Source of the DNA: UPXZ01 sp964568675
GTDB lineage: Bacteria > Bacteroidota > Bacteroidia > Bacteroidales > Paludibacteraceae
Length of the DNA stretch: 40,742 nucleotides
Assembly: GCA_964568675.1 (NCBI GenBank)
Contig: CAZMQV010000025.1
Coordinates: forward strand, 1 to 40,742
Reading direction: 5' to 3'
Position 1 is the first letter of the stretch, and each line of letters begins with the position of its first letter. The notes under the pieces are model-generated. The model ran no database searches. It was given only the letters and a program-made list of their open reading frames with translations, and was not told the DNA's origin. A program made the position numbers and the translations under genes. Below are positions 1-8,180 of this stretch, piece by piece.

Positions 1-250
1 CGAAGCTGCCGCCGGTGGCAATATTGGTTTGGTACGCGATGGCGACATTATCGAAATAGACATACCAAACCGCAGCATCAACGTGAAGCTGAGTGAAGAA
101 ACGCTAAACGAACGACGCGAAGCTGAAATACGCCGTGGCGCTGAAGCCTTCAAACCCAACGACCGCGACCGACAAGTATCTAAAGCGCTGAAAGCATACG
201 CCAGCATGGTAAGCTCAGCCGACAAAGGAGCAGTGAGGATGATTGATTGA
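1..250 (+). CDS. ilvD: Dihydroxy-acid dehydratase, C-terminal end (partial)
   Basis: This is the 3' end of a gene that enters from the left edge; reading begins at base 2. IlvD dehydrates 2,3-dihydroxy-acids to 2-oxo-acids, the third common step of valine/isoleucine synthesis. The visible 82 residues begin with EAAAGGNIGLVRDGD, which matches the conserved C-terminal EAA-GG-I-LV-DGD segment of the IlvD/Edd family, followed by the IDIPNRSI-V-LS-EE-L-R strand and the usual charged tail. The first in-frame start-like codon (TTG at 29) lies inside the conserved domain, so it is not a true start. ilvB follows on the same strand with about 95 bases between the stop and its likely start, consistent with one ilv operon. 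Confidence 0.9.
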   Translation, partial: EAAAGGNIGLVRDGDIIEIDIPNRSINVKLSEETLNERREAEIRRGAEAFKPNDRDRQVSKALKAYASMVSSADKGAVRMID

Positions 251-345
251 GAAAATTGAGGTATTTAAGAAGATTTAAGCCGTTTTTCAGAACAATTTAT
301 AACGATTGTATATTTTATAATATTAATGAAATAAATCCCAATGCA

Positions 346-2103
346 ATGACACAGAAAACAGAAACAACAGGCACGCAAGCTCAACCAGGCGCCAATGCGC
401 AAGGACAGACCGGAGAACCTATTTCCGGCGCTCACGCCTTTATGCTCTCGCTAATTGAAGAGGGTGTTGATACGATTTTTGGATATCCCGGTGGTGCTAT
501 CATGCCGGTATATGACGCGCTGTACGACTATCGCGACAAAGTTAAACATATTTTAACCCGCCACGAACAAGGGGCAACCCATGCCGCACAAGGCTATTCG
601 CGCGTATCGGGAAAAGTAGGTGTGAGCCTCGTAACTTCAGGGCCTGCCGCCACAAACGCCATCACCGGTATTGCCGACGCGTTGCTCGATAGCACGCCGA
701 TGGTAGTAATTGCCGGTCAGGTGGGAGCGGCGCTACTTGGAACCGACGCTTTTCAGGAAATTGACGTAGTAGGCATTACACAGCCGATAACCAAATGGTC
801 ATACCAAATACGCCATGCCAAAGATATTCAATGGGCTGTGGCACGCGCTTTCTTTATCGCCCGCAGCGGACGTCCCGGACCTGTAGTGCTTGACTTCACC
901 AAAAGCGCCCAAAACGAAAAAATAGAGTTTGACTACAAGCCATGTACTTTTATCCGCAGCTATATACCAATACCCGAAATGAAACCGGCACAAATAGAAA
1001 CCGCTGCCGACATCATCAATCAGGCAAAAAAACCTTATGCACTTATCGGTCAAGGTGTAGTGCTTGCCGGAGCTGAGAAAGAACTTATCAACTTCCTGGA
1101 GAAAGCTGATATACCAGCCGCTTCCACACTTCTGGGACTTTCGGCTATACCTTCCGACTTCCGACTGAATAAAGGCTTTCTGGGAATGCACGGAAACATG
1201 GCACCCAATATGAAAACCAATGAGTGTGATGTGCTTATAGCCATCGGGATGCGCTTTGACGACCGTGTAACAGGCGACCTGAAAACTTACGCCAAACAAG
1301 CAAAAATAATCCACTTGGATATTGACCGTTCCGAAATTGGGAAGAATGTGCCAGTGGATGCTCCAGTGTTGGGCACAGTAAAAGAAACACTGCCCGCGCT
1401 TACAGAAAAAATTAAGACTGCAAAACATTCCGATTGGATTGAATCCTTCGCCCAATACGAAAAGACAGAACAGGAAAAAGTTATCAACAAGGAGCTTTAC
1501 CCCACTGAAGGTGAAATTACCATGGGCGAAGTTATCAATAAGGTGAGCAAAGCTACTGGCGATAAAGCTGTAATCGTAACCGACGTAGGCCAACACCAAA
1601 TGATGTCGGCACGCTATGCGCGCTTCTCCCAAAGCCGCAGTTTAGTAACTTCCGGTGGTCTTGGCACAATGGGCTTCGGACTACCCGCGGCAATGGGCGC
1701 TAAAAAAGGAGCACCCGAACGCACAGTATGTCTCTTCTCGGGCGATGGCGGCTTCCAGATGACCATTCAGGAATTAGGTACCATCATGCAAGAGCAGCTT
1801 GGCGTGAAAATGATAGTTCTCGACAACCGTTTCCTTGGGATGGTGCGTCAGTGGCAGGAACTTTTTTACGACGAAAGATACTCCTTCACCCACATGCAAA
1901 ACCCCGACTTCACCGCAGTAGCAAAAGCTTACCACATCGAAAGTAAAACGGTGCTAAAACGCGAAGAACTTGACGAAGCAATCGCTGACATGCTCAAGGA
2001 TGACAAACCATATTTGCTGGTGGTAGAGGTAGAACGCAAAGGGATGGTTTACCCAATGGTGCCGGCCGGAAGCACAGTTACCAACATCATACTTGGCGAC
2101 TAA
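346..2103 (+). CDS. ilvB: Acetolactate synthase, large (catalytic) subunit
   Basis: A ThDP-dependent enzyme that condenses pyruvate with pyruvate or 2-oxobutyrate, the first committed step to Val/Leu/Ile. The 585 residues show the three-domain ALS layout: an N-terminal ThDP domain with GYPGGAIMPVYDAL (about 46-59) and the catalytic-type Glu in RHEQGATHAAQGY (Glu74), a central FAD-type domain, and a C-terminal ThDP domain with the GDGGFQM metal/ThDP motif at about 466-472. The frame is open back to a TTG at 247, but those 33 codons are rich in Arg/Phe/Ile/Asn and unlike any ALS N-terminus, so ATG 346 is preferred. The 20-odd residue Gln/Gly/Thr-rich leader before the conserved domain is somewhat long for the family. 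ilvN follows after 70 bases. Confidence 0.95.
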   Translation: MTQKTETTGTQAQPGANAQGQTGEPISGAHAFMLSLIEEGVDTIFGYPGGAIMPVYDALYDYRDKVKHILTRHEQGATHAAQGYSRVSGKVGVSLVTSGPAATNAITGIADALLDSTPMVVIAGQVGAALLGTDAFQEIDVVGITQPITKWSYQIRHAKDIQWAVARAFFIARSGRPGPVVLDFTKSAQNEKIEFDYKPCTFIRSYIPIPEMKPAQIETAADIINQAKKPYALIGQGVVLAGAEKELINFLEKADIPAASTLLGLSAIPSDFRLNKGFLGMHGNMAPNMKTNECDVLIAIGMRFDDRVTGDLKTYAKQAKIIHLDIDRSEIGKNVPVDAPVLGTVKETLPALTEKIKTAKHSDWIESFAQYEKTEQEKVINKELYPTEGEITMGEVINKVSKATGDKAVIVTDVGQHQMMSARYARFSQSRSLVTSGGLGTMGFGLPAAMGAKKGAPERTVCLFSGDGGFQMTIQELGTIMQEQLGVKMIVLDNRFLGMVRQWQELFYDERYSFTHMQNPDFTAVAKAYHIESKTVLKREELDEAIADMLKDDKPYLLVVEVERKGMVYPMVPAGSTVTNIILGD

Positions 2104-2173
2104 AAACGACTCAGAGAAAGAAAATCAAAGGAAATCTTTCCGAATTAATGCAAAATAAAATACCCGATAAATT

Positions 2174-2722
2174 ATGGAAACAAAACTATATACAATCACC
2201 GTATTCTCCGAAAACGCGGTTGGGATATTAAATCAGATTACCATTATCTTTTCACGAAGAGGCTTGAATATCGAGACACTTTCGGTGTCGCCATCGGCGC
2301 TGGAGGGAATCCACAAATTTACAATCACACTCTACACGACACAAGATGTGGTGGATAAAGTAGTGAAACAAATTGACAAACGAGTGGATATACTGAAAGC
2401 CTATTACAACACCGATGAAGATTTGGTATATCAAGAGCTGGCAATGTACAAACTTTCGACAGAAAAATTGCTGGAATATGGCTCGGTGGAATACTTTATA
2501 CGCAAATACAACATCCGCGTACTCGAAATATCAAACGACTGCACGGTATTTCTCAAAGCAGGACATTTTGCTGAAACCCAGGGACTTTTCGAAGAGCTAA
2601 GCAAGTCAATCGGGGTGTTGCAATTTATCCGCTCTGGGCGTATCGCCATCACACGCTCCAAAGTGGAACGACTGAGCGACATGCTTGAGAAAATGAAAGA
2701 AATTGAACATCGCACAAAATGA
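2174..2722 (+). CDS. ilvN: Acetolactate synthase, small (regulatory) subunit
   Basis: The 182-residue regulatory partner of IlvB; in this family it binds end-product amino acids and activates the catalytic subunit. An N-terminal ACT domain (about 4-78) begins TITVFSENAVGILNQITIIF and carries the RRGLNIETLSV segment typical of ALS small subunits. The C-terminal half (about 85-165) has the usual second domain, ending IRSGRIAITR. The stop overlaps the start of the thioesterase gene by 4 bases (ATGA), indicating translational coupling. Confidence 0.93.
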   Translation: METKLYTITVFSENAVGILNQITIIFSRRGLNIETLSVSPSALEGIHKFTITLYTTQDVVDKVVKQIDKRVDILKAYYNTDEDLVYQELAMYKLSTEKLLEYGSVEYFIRKYNIRVLEISNDCTVFLKAGHFAETQGLFEELSKSIGVLQFIRSGRIAITRSKVERLSDMLEKMKEIEHRTK

Positions 2723-3447
2723 CAAACGGAAGGTACACATTTGAAATAGCTCCACAATTTGTAGATTTTCAGCACAAAATAAAACTCGCCTCGTTAGTCG
2801 ATCTCATTATGAGCGCTGCCGGTTACAACGCCGACGCCAATGGTTTTGGGCTAAGACATTTAAACGAATTAGGCGGAAGCTGGGTCATTTCGCGCTTTTC
2901 ACTCGAAATGAAATACTTCCCCAAGCAATATGAAAAAATAGAAATAGAAACATGGATTGAAGAGGTACACACATTGAACACTATCCGCGATTTTCTTGTT
3001 TATAACATGCAAGGTGAAGTAATCGGGAAAGCTACATCGGTGTGGGTGATGATAAATCTGAAAAATCGGCGTCCGATGGAACTTAGTCTGCTACATGGCA
3101 TTAATGACTTCATCAATTCAAAAGGCGACACGGCTATCCGAACCCTGAAACTCGACGAAGCTGTGGGTGAACCTATCGATAAATTTAAGATTAAGTACAG
3201 CGATATCGACATCAACAGACATGTGAATACACTAAATTATATCACCTGGATGGTCAATTGCTTTTCGCCGGACGAACACACAAGTAATATCATCAAACGC
3301 TTTGATGTGAACTTTATGAATGAAATACTTTATAACGACAGTGTAGAAGTATTCAAAGAACAGCTTAACGCGAACGAATACCGTTTCGAAATAAAGTCGA
3401 ATAGTAGTACAGCTTGCAGGGGTAAAATAACTTTCGAATCCATTTAA
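2719..3447 (+). CDS. Acyl-ACP thioesterase (FatA/FatB-like, double hotdog)
   Basis: Hydrolyses acyl-ACP to release free fatty acid. The 242-residue protein has two hotdog halves: the N-terminal half contains the long helix region LVDLIMSAAGYNADANGFG, and the C-terminal half has DIDINRHVNTLNYITWM (about 160-176), which carries the Asp-x-Asn-x-x-His catalytic arrangement of bacterial and plant FatA/FatB. It overlaps ilvN by 4 bases and lies 107 bases before ilvC, so it is embedded in the ilv operon. From general knowledge, Bacteroides species share this arrangement. A link to branched-chain acyl chains, which derive from the same oxo-acids, is an inference and not shown by the sequence. Confidence 0.88.
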   Translation: MTNGRYTFEIAPQFVDFQHKIKLASLVDLIMSAAGYNADANGFGLRHLNELGGSWVISRFSLEMKYFPKQYEKIEIETWIEEVHTLNTIRDFLVYNMQGEVIGKATSVWVMINLKNRRPMELSLLHGINDFINSKGDTAIRTLKLDEAVGEPIDKFKIKYSDIDINRHVNTLNYITWMVNCFSPDEHTSNIIKRFDVNFMNEILYNDSVEVFKEQLNANEYRFEIKSNSSTACRGKITFESI

Positions 3448-3554
3448 GAAAATAGCGATACGAATAAAAGTAAGTATAAAAACAACAATAATAATCATTT
3501 AAACAAAATTCGACCGGGGTAATCTTATCCTCGTCGTTAACTAAAAAACAAACT

Positions 3555-4601
3555 ATGGCAATAATGAACTTTGGCGGTGTAAACGAAAACGTTGTTACCC
3601 GCGATGAATTCCCATTGGACAAAGCGCGCGAAGTGCTAAAAAATGAAACAATCGCTATCATCGGTTATGGAGTGCAAGGACCGGGACAATCACTCAACTT
3701 ACGCGACAATGGTTTCAATGTAATCATCGGCCAGCGCAAAGGTGGCGCTACATGGGAAAAAGCTATCGCCGACGGATGGGTTCCGGGCGAAACTCTTTTT
3801 GAAATAGAAGAAGCATGTGAGCGTGCTACCATTATCCAATATTTGCTCTCCGACGCGGCGCAGATTGAAGTATGGCCTCGCATTAAACCTTATCTCACTC
3901 CGGGTAAAGCGCTTTATTTCTCTCATGGATTTGGCATCACTTACAAAGAGCGTACAGGTATCGTTCCACCGGCCGATGTTGATGTAATTTTGGTAGCACC
4001 AAAAGGCTCGGGAACTTCACTTCGCCGCATGTTCCTCGAAGGTCGCGGACTGAACTCCTCTTATGCCATATTCCAAGATGCTACCGGCAAAGCATTTGAC
4101 CGTGTTGTGGCTCTTGGTATCGGCGTTGGTTCTGGTTATCTCTTCGAAACCAACTTCAAACGCGAAGTATATTCCGACCTCACCGGCGAACGTGGCACAT
4201 TGATGGGCGCTATCCAAGGTCTGCTCCTTGCCCAATACGAAGTGTTGCGCGAAAACGGACACACACCATCCGAAGCATTCAACGAAACTGTAGAAGAATT
4301 GACTCAATCATTGATGCCTCTTTTTGCAGAAAAAGGGATGGACTGGATGTATGCCAACTGCTCAACTACCGCGCAACGTGGCGCACTCGACTGGATGACT
4401 CCTTTCCACGATGCAACCAAACCGGTATTCCAAAAATTGTATAACGAAGTGGCAAGTGGCAACGAAGCACAGCGCTCCATCGACACCAACTCCAAGCCTG
4501 ACTACCGTGAGGGATTGGAAGCCGAATTGAAAGCACTTCGTGAAAGCGAAATGTGGCAAACAGGTGCGGTAGTACGCAAACTTCGTCCTGAAAACAACTA
4601 A
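3555..4601 (+). CDS. ilvC: Ketol-acid reductoisomerase
   Basis: Mg- and NAD(P)H-dependent isomerisation and reduction of acetolactate to dihydroxy-isovalerate (and the isoleucine counterpart). The 348 residues fit the short class. The N-terminal Rossmann domain has GYGVQGPGQSLNLRD (37-51); APKGSGTSLRR follows the NADP domain; and the all-helical KARI domain carries SDLTGERGTLMGAIQG with the acidic Mg ligands. The C-terminus ends in a helical segment before the stop. It is the last gene of the ilv operon: two hairpins follow within 100 bases. I see no clear Bacteroidota promoter in the 107 bases before it, so it is probably co-transcribed with the thioesterase gene. Confidence 0.95.
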   Translation: MAIMNFGGVNENVVTRDEFPLDKAREVLKNETIAIIGYGVQGPGQSLNLRDNGFNVIIGQRKGGATWEKAIADGWVPGETLFEIEEACERATIIQYLLSDAAQIEVWPRIKPYLTPGKALYFSHGFGITYKERTGIVPPADVDVILVAPKGSGTSLRRMFLEGRGLNSSYAIFQDATGKAFDRVVALGIGVGSGYLFETNFKREVYSDLTGERGTLMGAIQGLLLAQYEVLRENGHTPSEAFNETVEELTQSLMPLFAEKGMDWMYANCSTTAQRGALDWMTPFHDATKPVFQKLYNEVASGNEAQRSIDTNSKPDYREGLEAELKALRESEMWQTGAVVRKLRPENN

Positions 4602-4611
4602 AAAAGTTGTT

Positions 4612-4634
4612 GCGAAGTGTTTTTTTTACTTCGC
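4612..4634 (+). terminator. Possible first hairpin after ilvC
   Basis: The 7-base arms GCGAAGT (4612-4618) and ACTTCGC (4628-4634) are exact complements, with a loop that is almost all T. It lies 11 bases after the ilvC stop. The T-run is in the loop and not after the stem, so it is a weak candidate on its own; the hairpin at 4656-4692 is stronger. Confidence 0.4.
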
Positions 4635-4655
4635 GACATATTTTTCACTCAAACC

Positions 4656-4692
4656 ACAACGGGTGTGTTACAAAGCGTAGCACACCCGTTGT
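4656..4692 (+). terminator. Rho-independent-like hairpin closing the ilv operon
   Basis: A perfect 12-base inverted repeat, ACAACGGGTGTG (4656-4667) and CACACCCGTTGT (4681-4692), with a 13-base loop, followed by an AT-rich stretch (cattttaa, then ccatttttt). It lies 55 bases after the ilvC stop with no gene on the opposite strand nearby. Confidence 0.75.
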
Positions 4693-4730
4693 CATTTTAA
4701 TCCATTTTTTATACTTAAAAAGCAAATTAT

Positions 4731-4762
4731 CTTGATTTATTCAAAGGAATATAATACCTTTG
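4731..4762 (+). promoter_or_regulatory. Bacteroidota-type promoter for transaldolase
   Basis: The -7 box TACCTTTG (4755-4762) matches TAnnTTTG exactly. The -33 region is CTTG (4731-4734), one base off TTTG, with a 20-base spacer. It would leave a leader of about 75 bases before the transaldolase ATG at 4843. Confidence 0.6.
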
Positions 4763-4842
4763 ACTTCGCTATTAATTGGAATACCAGAGTAAGAAATAGG
4801 ATAAATAACAGCTAAAAATTAACCGTATTACTTTTTACCGCA

Positions 4843-5799
4843 ATGAATTTACTATCCCAACTAAAAACCTACACGCAGGTAGTAGCCGACACCGGCGACT
4901 TCGCCTCTATCGAATCGTTCAAACCTACCGACGCCACCATCAATCCTTCGCTGATTTATGCCGCTTCGCAGGAGAAAAGATACCTACATCTGATTGAAGA
5001 TGCCATCAACTATGCCCGCAAATCCAGTCAGATCAAAACGGAACAACTATCGAAAGCATTGGACAAACTGTCGGTAAATTTTGGATTAGAAATACTGAAA
5101 ATAGTTCCAGGACGAGTTTCAACCGAAGTTGACGCGCGATTGTCATTCGACATTGAAGGCACAGTGGTCAAGGCACGCGAACTCATCCGTCTCTATGAAC
5201 TTGCCGGCATAAACCGCGAGCGGATTTTAATTAAAATAGCAGCGACTTGGGAAGGAATCAAAGCGGCAGAGATATTGGAAAAAGAGAAAATACACTGCAA
5301 CCTCACCCTCCTTTTTTCTCAGATTCAAGCAATTGCTTGTGCCGAAGCCGGAGTGCGGCTCATTTCACCTTTCGTGGGGCGCATACTCGATTGGCACAAA
5401 AAGAATCAAGGTGTCGAAGGATTTGCACCAAAGGAAGATCCGGGAGTAATTTCAGTTACAAAAATATATAATTATTACAAGAAATACGGCTACCCGACAC
5501 AAGTGATGGGCGCCAGCTTCCGCAACATTGATGAAATAATCGAACTCGCAGGTTGCGACTTACTCACCATATCACCGAAACTCCTTCAAGAATTGGAAAA
5601 CACAAAAGGAGATTTGGAAAGAAAATTGAGCAATGAAATTGCATTTCAGCAAGAAATAGAGCGAATTGACCTGGATGAAAAAACATTTCGATGGATGATG
5701 AGCCAGGATGCGATGGCTACCGAAAAACTTGCCGAAGGCATTCGTAATTTCTCCAAAGATTTACGCGAATTGGAAAAACAAATTGAAATAATGCTCTAA
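4843..5799 (+). CDS. tal: Transaldolase (TalB type)
   Basis: Transfers a dihydroxyacetone unit in the non-oxidative pentose phosphate pathway. At 318 residues it has the length of the classical TalB subfamily, not the short TalC/fructose-6-phosphate aldolase type. The Schiff-base lysine lies in RILIKIAATWEGI (Lys131); other TalB signatures are the early DATINPSLI (30-38) with its Asp/Asn, and GRVSTEVDARLSFD (about 90-103). The gene has its own candidate promoter and is followed after 30 bases by an outer-membrane protein gene on the same strand, which may be read through with it. Confidence 0.95.
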   Translation: MNLLSQLKTYTQVVADTGDFASIESFKPTDATINPSLIYAASQEKRYLHLIEDAINYARKSSQIKTEQLSKALDKLSVNFGLEILKIVPGRVSTEVDARLSFDIEGTVVKARELIRLYELAGINRERILIKIAATWEGIKAAEILEKEKIHCNLTLLFSQIQAIACAEAGVRLISPFVGRILDWHKKNQGVEGFAPKEDPGVISVTKIYNYYKKYGYPTQVMGASFRNIDEIIELAGCDLLTISPKLLQELENTKGDLERKLSNEIAFQQEIERIDLDEKTFRWMMSQDAMATEKLAEGIRNFSKDLRELEKQIEIML

Positions 5800-5829
5800 A
5801 AAAGACGAGTATCACAAGAATTATAAACA

Positions 5830-6534
5830 ATGAAATTTCTAAAAAAAAGCATATTACTACTACTTCTTCTTACGAGCATTGGTGTGCAGGCACAAATAAA
5901 GTTTCATATCGAGCCTTCGGTTAACTTCGGATTGATTACAAGCTCGAGCGCCACTTCCACCAAAGAAGTGAGTTCCGACAGACCCAATCTGAAGAAATAT
6001 CAAACCGACGCGAACAAAGCAGATTATGGCAATATGCCCGGAGCCGGAGTACACGTTGGGCATAATTATTTTTTCAAAGAATATATCAGTCTGAACGCTG
6101 GAGTGGACTTTAGCAATATCAACTTTAAGCAGACACTAAATTCCAAAACAAGTTTTTTCTACCAACAAGCCGGCAATAACAACATTATAGAAACCGAAGA
6201 AGGGAAACATAGTGAAAAATCGACCGACTTACACAGTTTGTTTTTACTTTCGATCCCTATAGGTGCTTCGTATTATCTACTCGACAATGATTTATCCGTA
6301 GATATCGGATTGTTGCCCGGAGTATTATTGGGAAGCACGGGCGGTAGTGGCAAGTCAGGCGACTTTAACAAACTGGCAATGGGAATGCAGTTGCAATTAA
6401 AATATCAGTTCATACCTCATTGGCGAATTGTAGCAGGCTTTCAGGAGTATAGCACCAAACTTTATGACCCTGCGCTGCGCATAAGTTACTCCAACATCCG
6501 TTATCTAAAAATTGGGTTAAGTTATGAGATTTAG
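5830..6534 (+). CDS. Outer-membrane beta-barrel protein, function unknown
   Basis: A 234-residue exported protein. Residues 1-21 are a clear signal peptide (MKFLKKSILLLLLLTSIGVQA) with likely cleavage after the final Ala. The rest alternates short amphipathic beta strands (IKFHIEPSVNFGLI, GAGVHVGHNYFF, YISLNAGVDFSNI) with polar loops, and ends in an aromatic strand, YLKIGLSYEI, as in the outer-membrane beta-barrel family common in Bacteroidota. No enzymatic motif is seen. It follows tal by 30 bases, but the pairing gives no hint of role. Substrate or pore function is unknown. Confidence 0.75.
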   Translation: MKFLKKSILLLLLLTSIGVQAQIKFHIEPSVNFGLITSSSATSTKEVSSDRPNLKKYQTDANKADYGNMPGAGVHVGHNYFFKEYISLNAGVDFSNINFKQTLNSKTSFFYQQAGNNNIIETEEGKHSEKSTDLHSLFLLSIPIGASYYLLDNDLSVDIGLLPGVLLGSTGGSGKSGDFNKLAMGMQLQLKYQFIPHWRIVAGFQEYSTKLYDPALRISYSNIRYLKIGLSYEI

Positions 6535-6556
6535 ATAAAAATCTACAACGTGAACT

Positions 6557-7330
6557 CTATGTAATCAATCGGAAATCATCAGCATCCTGCCAAAAGGCAA
6601 ATCGCTGTCGAAAATGGTCAAGTTCTGATTTCGAAATCTCAACCGTAGCTATTGCTGATTCAAATTCGGGAAAAGAACGCAGCTCGCGCCCTTTGAAATC
6701 GAGTAGTACCGAGTGTCCGGAATAACTCACCGCATTCCCATCATTCCCTACCCGATTCACACCACAAACATAGGCTTGATTTTCGATGGCGCGCGCCCGA
6801 AGGAGCGCATCCCACGCATCCATGCGCGCATGTGGAAAACTGGCAGTATATAGAAGCAAATCGTATTCGTTATTCCGATTGCGCGACCACACCGGAAATC
6901 GAATATCATAGCAAACCAGCAAAAAGATATTTATACCCATATAATTCACCACCAAGCGTGAGTCGCCCGAGGTAAAGAGTTTGTCTTCGCCTCCATACGA
7001 AAACAGATGCCGCTTATCGGCAGTGCGAATAGTTCCGTCGGGGAGTGCGAAGAATGCACGGTTAAAAAATTTATCATCTTCACGCGCGATAAAACTTCCG
7101 GCAACAGCAAAACCATAAGATTGCGCCCACGCCTTTAGCCGGCTTACAGTTTCGCCATCCATGGTTTCGGCAAGTTCAAGATTATCGGTACAAAAACCGG
7201 TAGTAAACATTTCGGGCAATACCACTAAATCGGTTTCTCCCGCCAAGGGCAATAGTATTTGCTCCACAGCAGCAAGATTGGCCTCCTTATCAGCCCAACG
7301 AATATCGATTTGGGCGAGTGTAATTCTCAT
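6557..7330 (-). CDS. Nitrilase-family omega-amidase (YafV/Nit2-like)
   Basis: A C-N hydrolase of 257 residues. The Glu-Lys-Cys catalytic triad is visible: Glu40 in VVLPEMFTTGFC, Lys106 in TADKRHLFSYGGED, and Cys140 in LLVCYDIRFPVW. The FSYGGED and CYDIRFPVW blocks resemble the YafV/omega-amidase branch, which deaminates 2-oxoglutaramate or 2-oxosuccinamate and acts in metabolite repair or methionine salvage. The precise substrate cannot be read from sequence. The gene starts 15 bases after the stop of the upstream acyltransferase gene, so the two form a leftward pair. Confidence 0.85.
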   Translation of the reverse strand: MRITLAQIDIRWADKEANLAAVEQILLPLAGETDLVVLPEMFTTGFCTDNLELAETMDGETVSRLKAWAQSYGFAVAGSFIAREDDKFFNRAFFALPDGTIRTADKRHLFSYGGEDKLFTSGDSRLVVNYMGINIFLLVCYDIRFPVWSRNRNNEYDLLLYTASFPHARMDAWDALLRARAIENQAYVCGVNRVGNDGNAVSYSGHSVLLDFKGRELRSFPEFESAIATVEISKSELDHFRQRFAFWQDADDFRLIT

Positions 7331-7345
7331 ATATTACTAAGTGGA

Positions 7346-7897
7346 TTAATTTACAATATCAGGAATCATGAATTGATTTTTCTTTTTTCCTGTTACGCCT
7401 TTATAAAAACTAAAGATGTGATTAAAATCTGCCACCTCATCACCCGTAGGATAGAAAATTTCCGTGATAGCCATCTCTTTCTTTCCATAATCAATGTATG
7501 CTAACTGTATCGGCACATTGGCTCCCAGCGCAATATAATAGAATCCTTTTTTCCATTCGGCATTCGCTTGTCGGGTGCCTTCGGGAGTAATAGCCAGGTG
7601 AAATGTTTCGCGACTATTAAATTCATCTACCATTTGCAGTGTTACCGATTTGCGTTTAACACGGTCAATCGGCACTCCACCCATAGCCCGAAACAGATAA
7701 CCTAGTGGAAACACAAACCAAGACTTTTTCATCAGAAACCCGGCTTCTTTTCGAACAGACCAATAACTCAATTTACCGATAATAAAATCCCAGTTACTGG
7801 TGTGTGGCGCAACGCAAATTACGCTTTTTGGAGGCTCTTCAACGGCATAGTCCGCCTTCCACCCCCACAACTTTAACATCCACGCGCTTATATTCAT
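7346..7897 (-). CDS. PlsC-type 1-acyl-glycerol-3-phosphate acyltransferase family protein
   Basis: A 183-residue short lysophospholipid acyltransferase-family protein. The catalytic H(x)4D motif is HTSNWD (32-37); GGVPIDR (73-79) and ITPEGTR (103-109) are the glycerol-phosphate binding blocks. It is shorter than typical PlsC and lacks an obvious N-terminal transmembrane anchor, so it may act on another acyl acceptor. A strong Bacteroidota promoter lies just upstream on the same strand (7915-7945), and the nitrilase gene follows within 15 bases. Confidence 0.8.
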   Translation of the reverse strand: MNISAWMLKLWGWKADYAVEEPPKSVICVAPHTSNWDFIIGKLSYWSVRKEAGFLMKKSWFVFPLGYLFRAMGGVPIDRVKRKSVTLQMVDEFNSRETFHLAITPEGTRQANAEWKKGFYYIALGANVPIQLAYIDYGKKEMAITEIFYPTGDEVADFNHIFSFYKGVTGKKKNQFMIPDIVN

Positions 7898-7914
7898 ACG
7901 ACATCTATTTTATG

Positions 7915-7945
7915 CAAAGCTACATATTTTAAGTAAAACCACAAA
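7915..7945 (-). promoter_or_regulatory. Promoter for the acyltransferase-nitrilase pair
   Basis: Read on the minus strand: -33 TTTG (7942-7945), a 19-base spacer, and -7 TAGCTTTG (7915-7922), both exact matches to the Bacteroidota vegetative consensus. It is 18 bases upstream of the start codon. Confidence 0.75.
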
Positions 7946-7959
7946 TTGTTGAAAACTAT

Positions 7960-7992
7960 TTTCTGCAATTAGCGTGCAAATTAGTAACTTTG
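7960..7992 (+). promoter_or_regulatory. Promoter for the PcrA/UvrD helicase
   Basis: -7 box TAACTTTG (7985-7992) matches TAnnTTTG; a TTTCTG at 7960-7965 sits 19 bases upstream as a degenerate -33 element. It is back to back with the leftward promoter at 7915-7945. It implies a leader of about 180 bases before the start at 8181. That leader (8000-8180) is AT-rich and I see no riboswitch-like fold in it. Confidence 0.6.
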
Positions 7993-8180
7993 TAAAGAAT
8001 AAATGCGTCTTCAACTCCTTAACAGGCGCACAATTCATTCATGCTTGCCTATCGAAGTTGCCATTAGAAGATGTCTGAAAAAATAGACTTACAAAACCTT
8101 ATTTTTTTGGGAACAAATAACAAAGAAACACGAATCAAGCATAACCCGATTTATTTACTGCAAGACAAATTATCGATACA

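Noticed and set aside
247..345. TTG-started extension of IlvB by 33 codons
   Set aside because: The leader has no similarity to ALS N-termini; ATG 346 gives a normal protein.
799..1632. A 277-codon open frame on the minus strand opposite ilvB
   Set aside because: It lies wholly antisense to a strongly supported gene and its translation (Cys/His/Phe-rich) resembles no protein.
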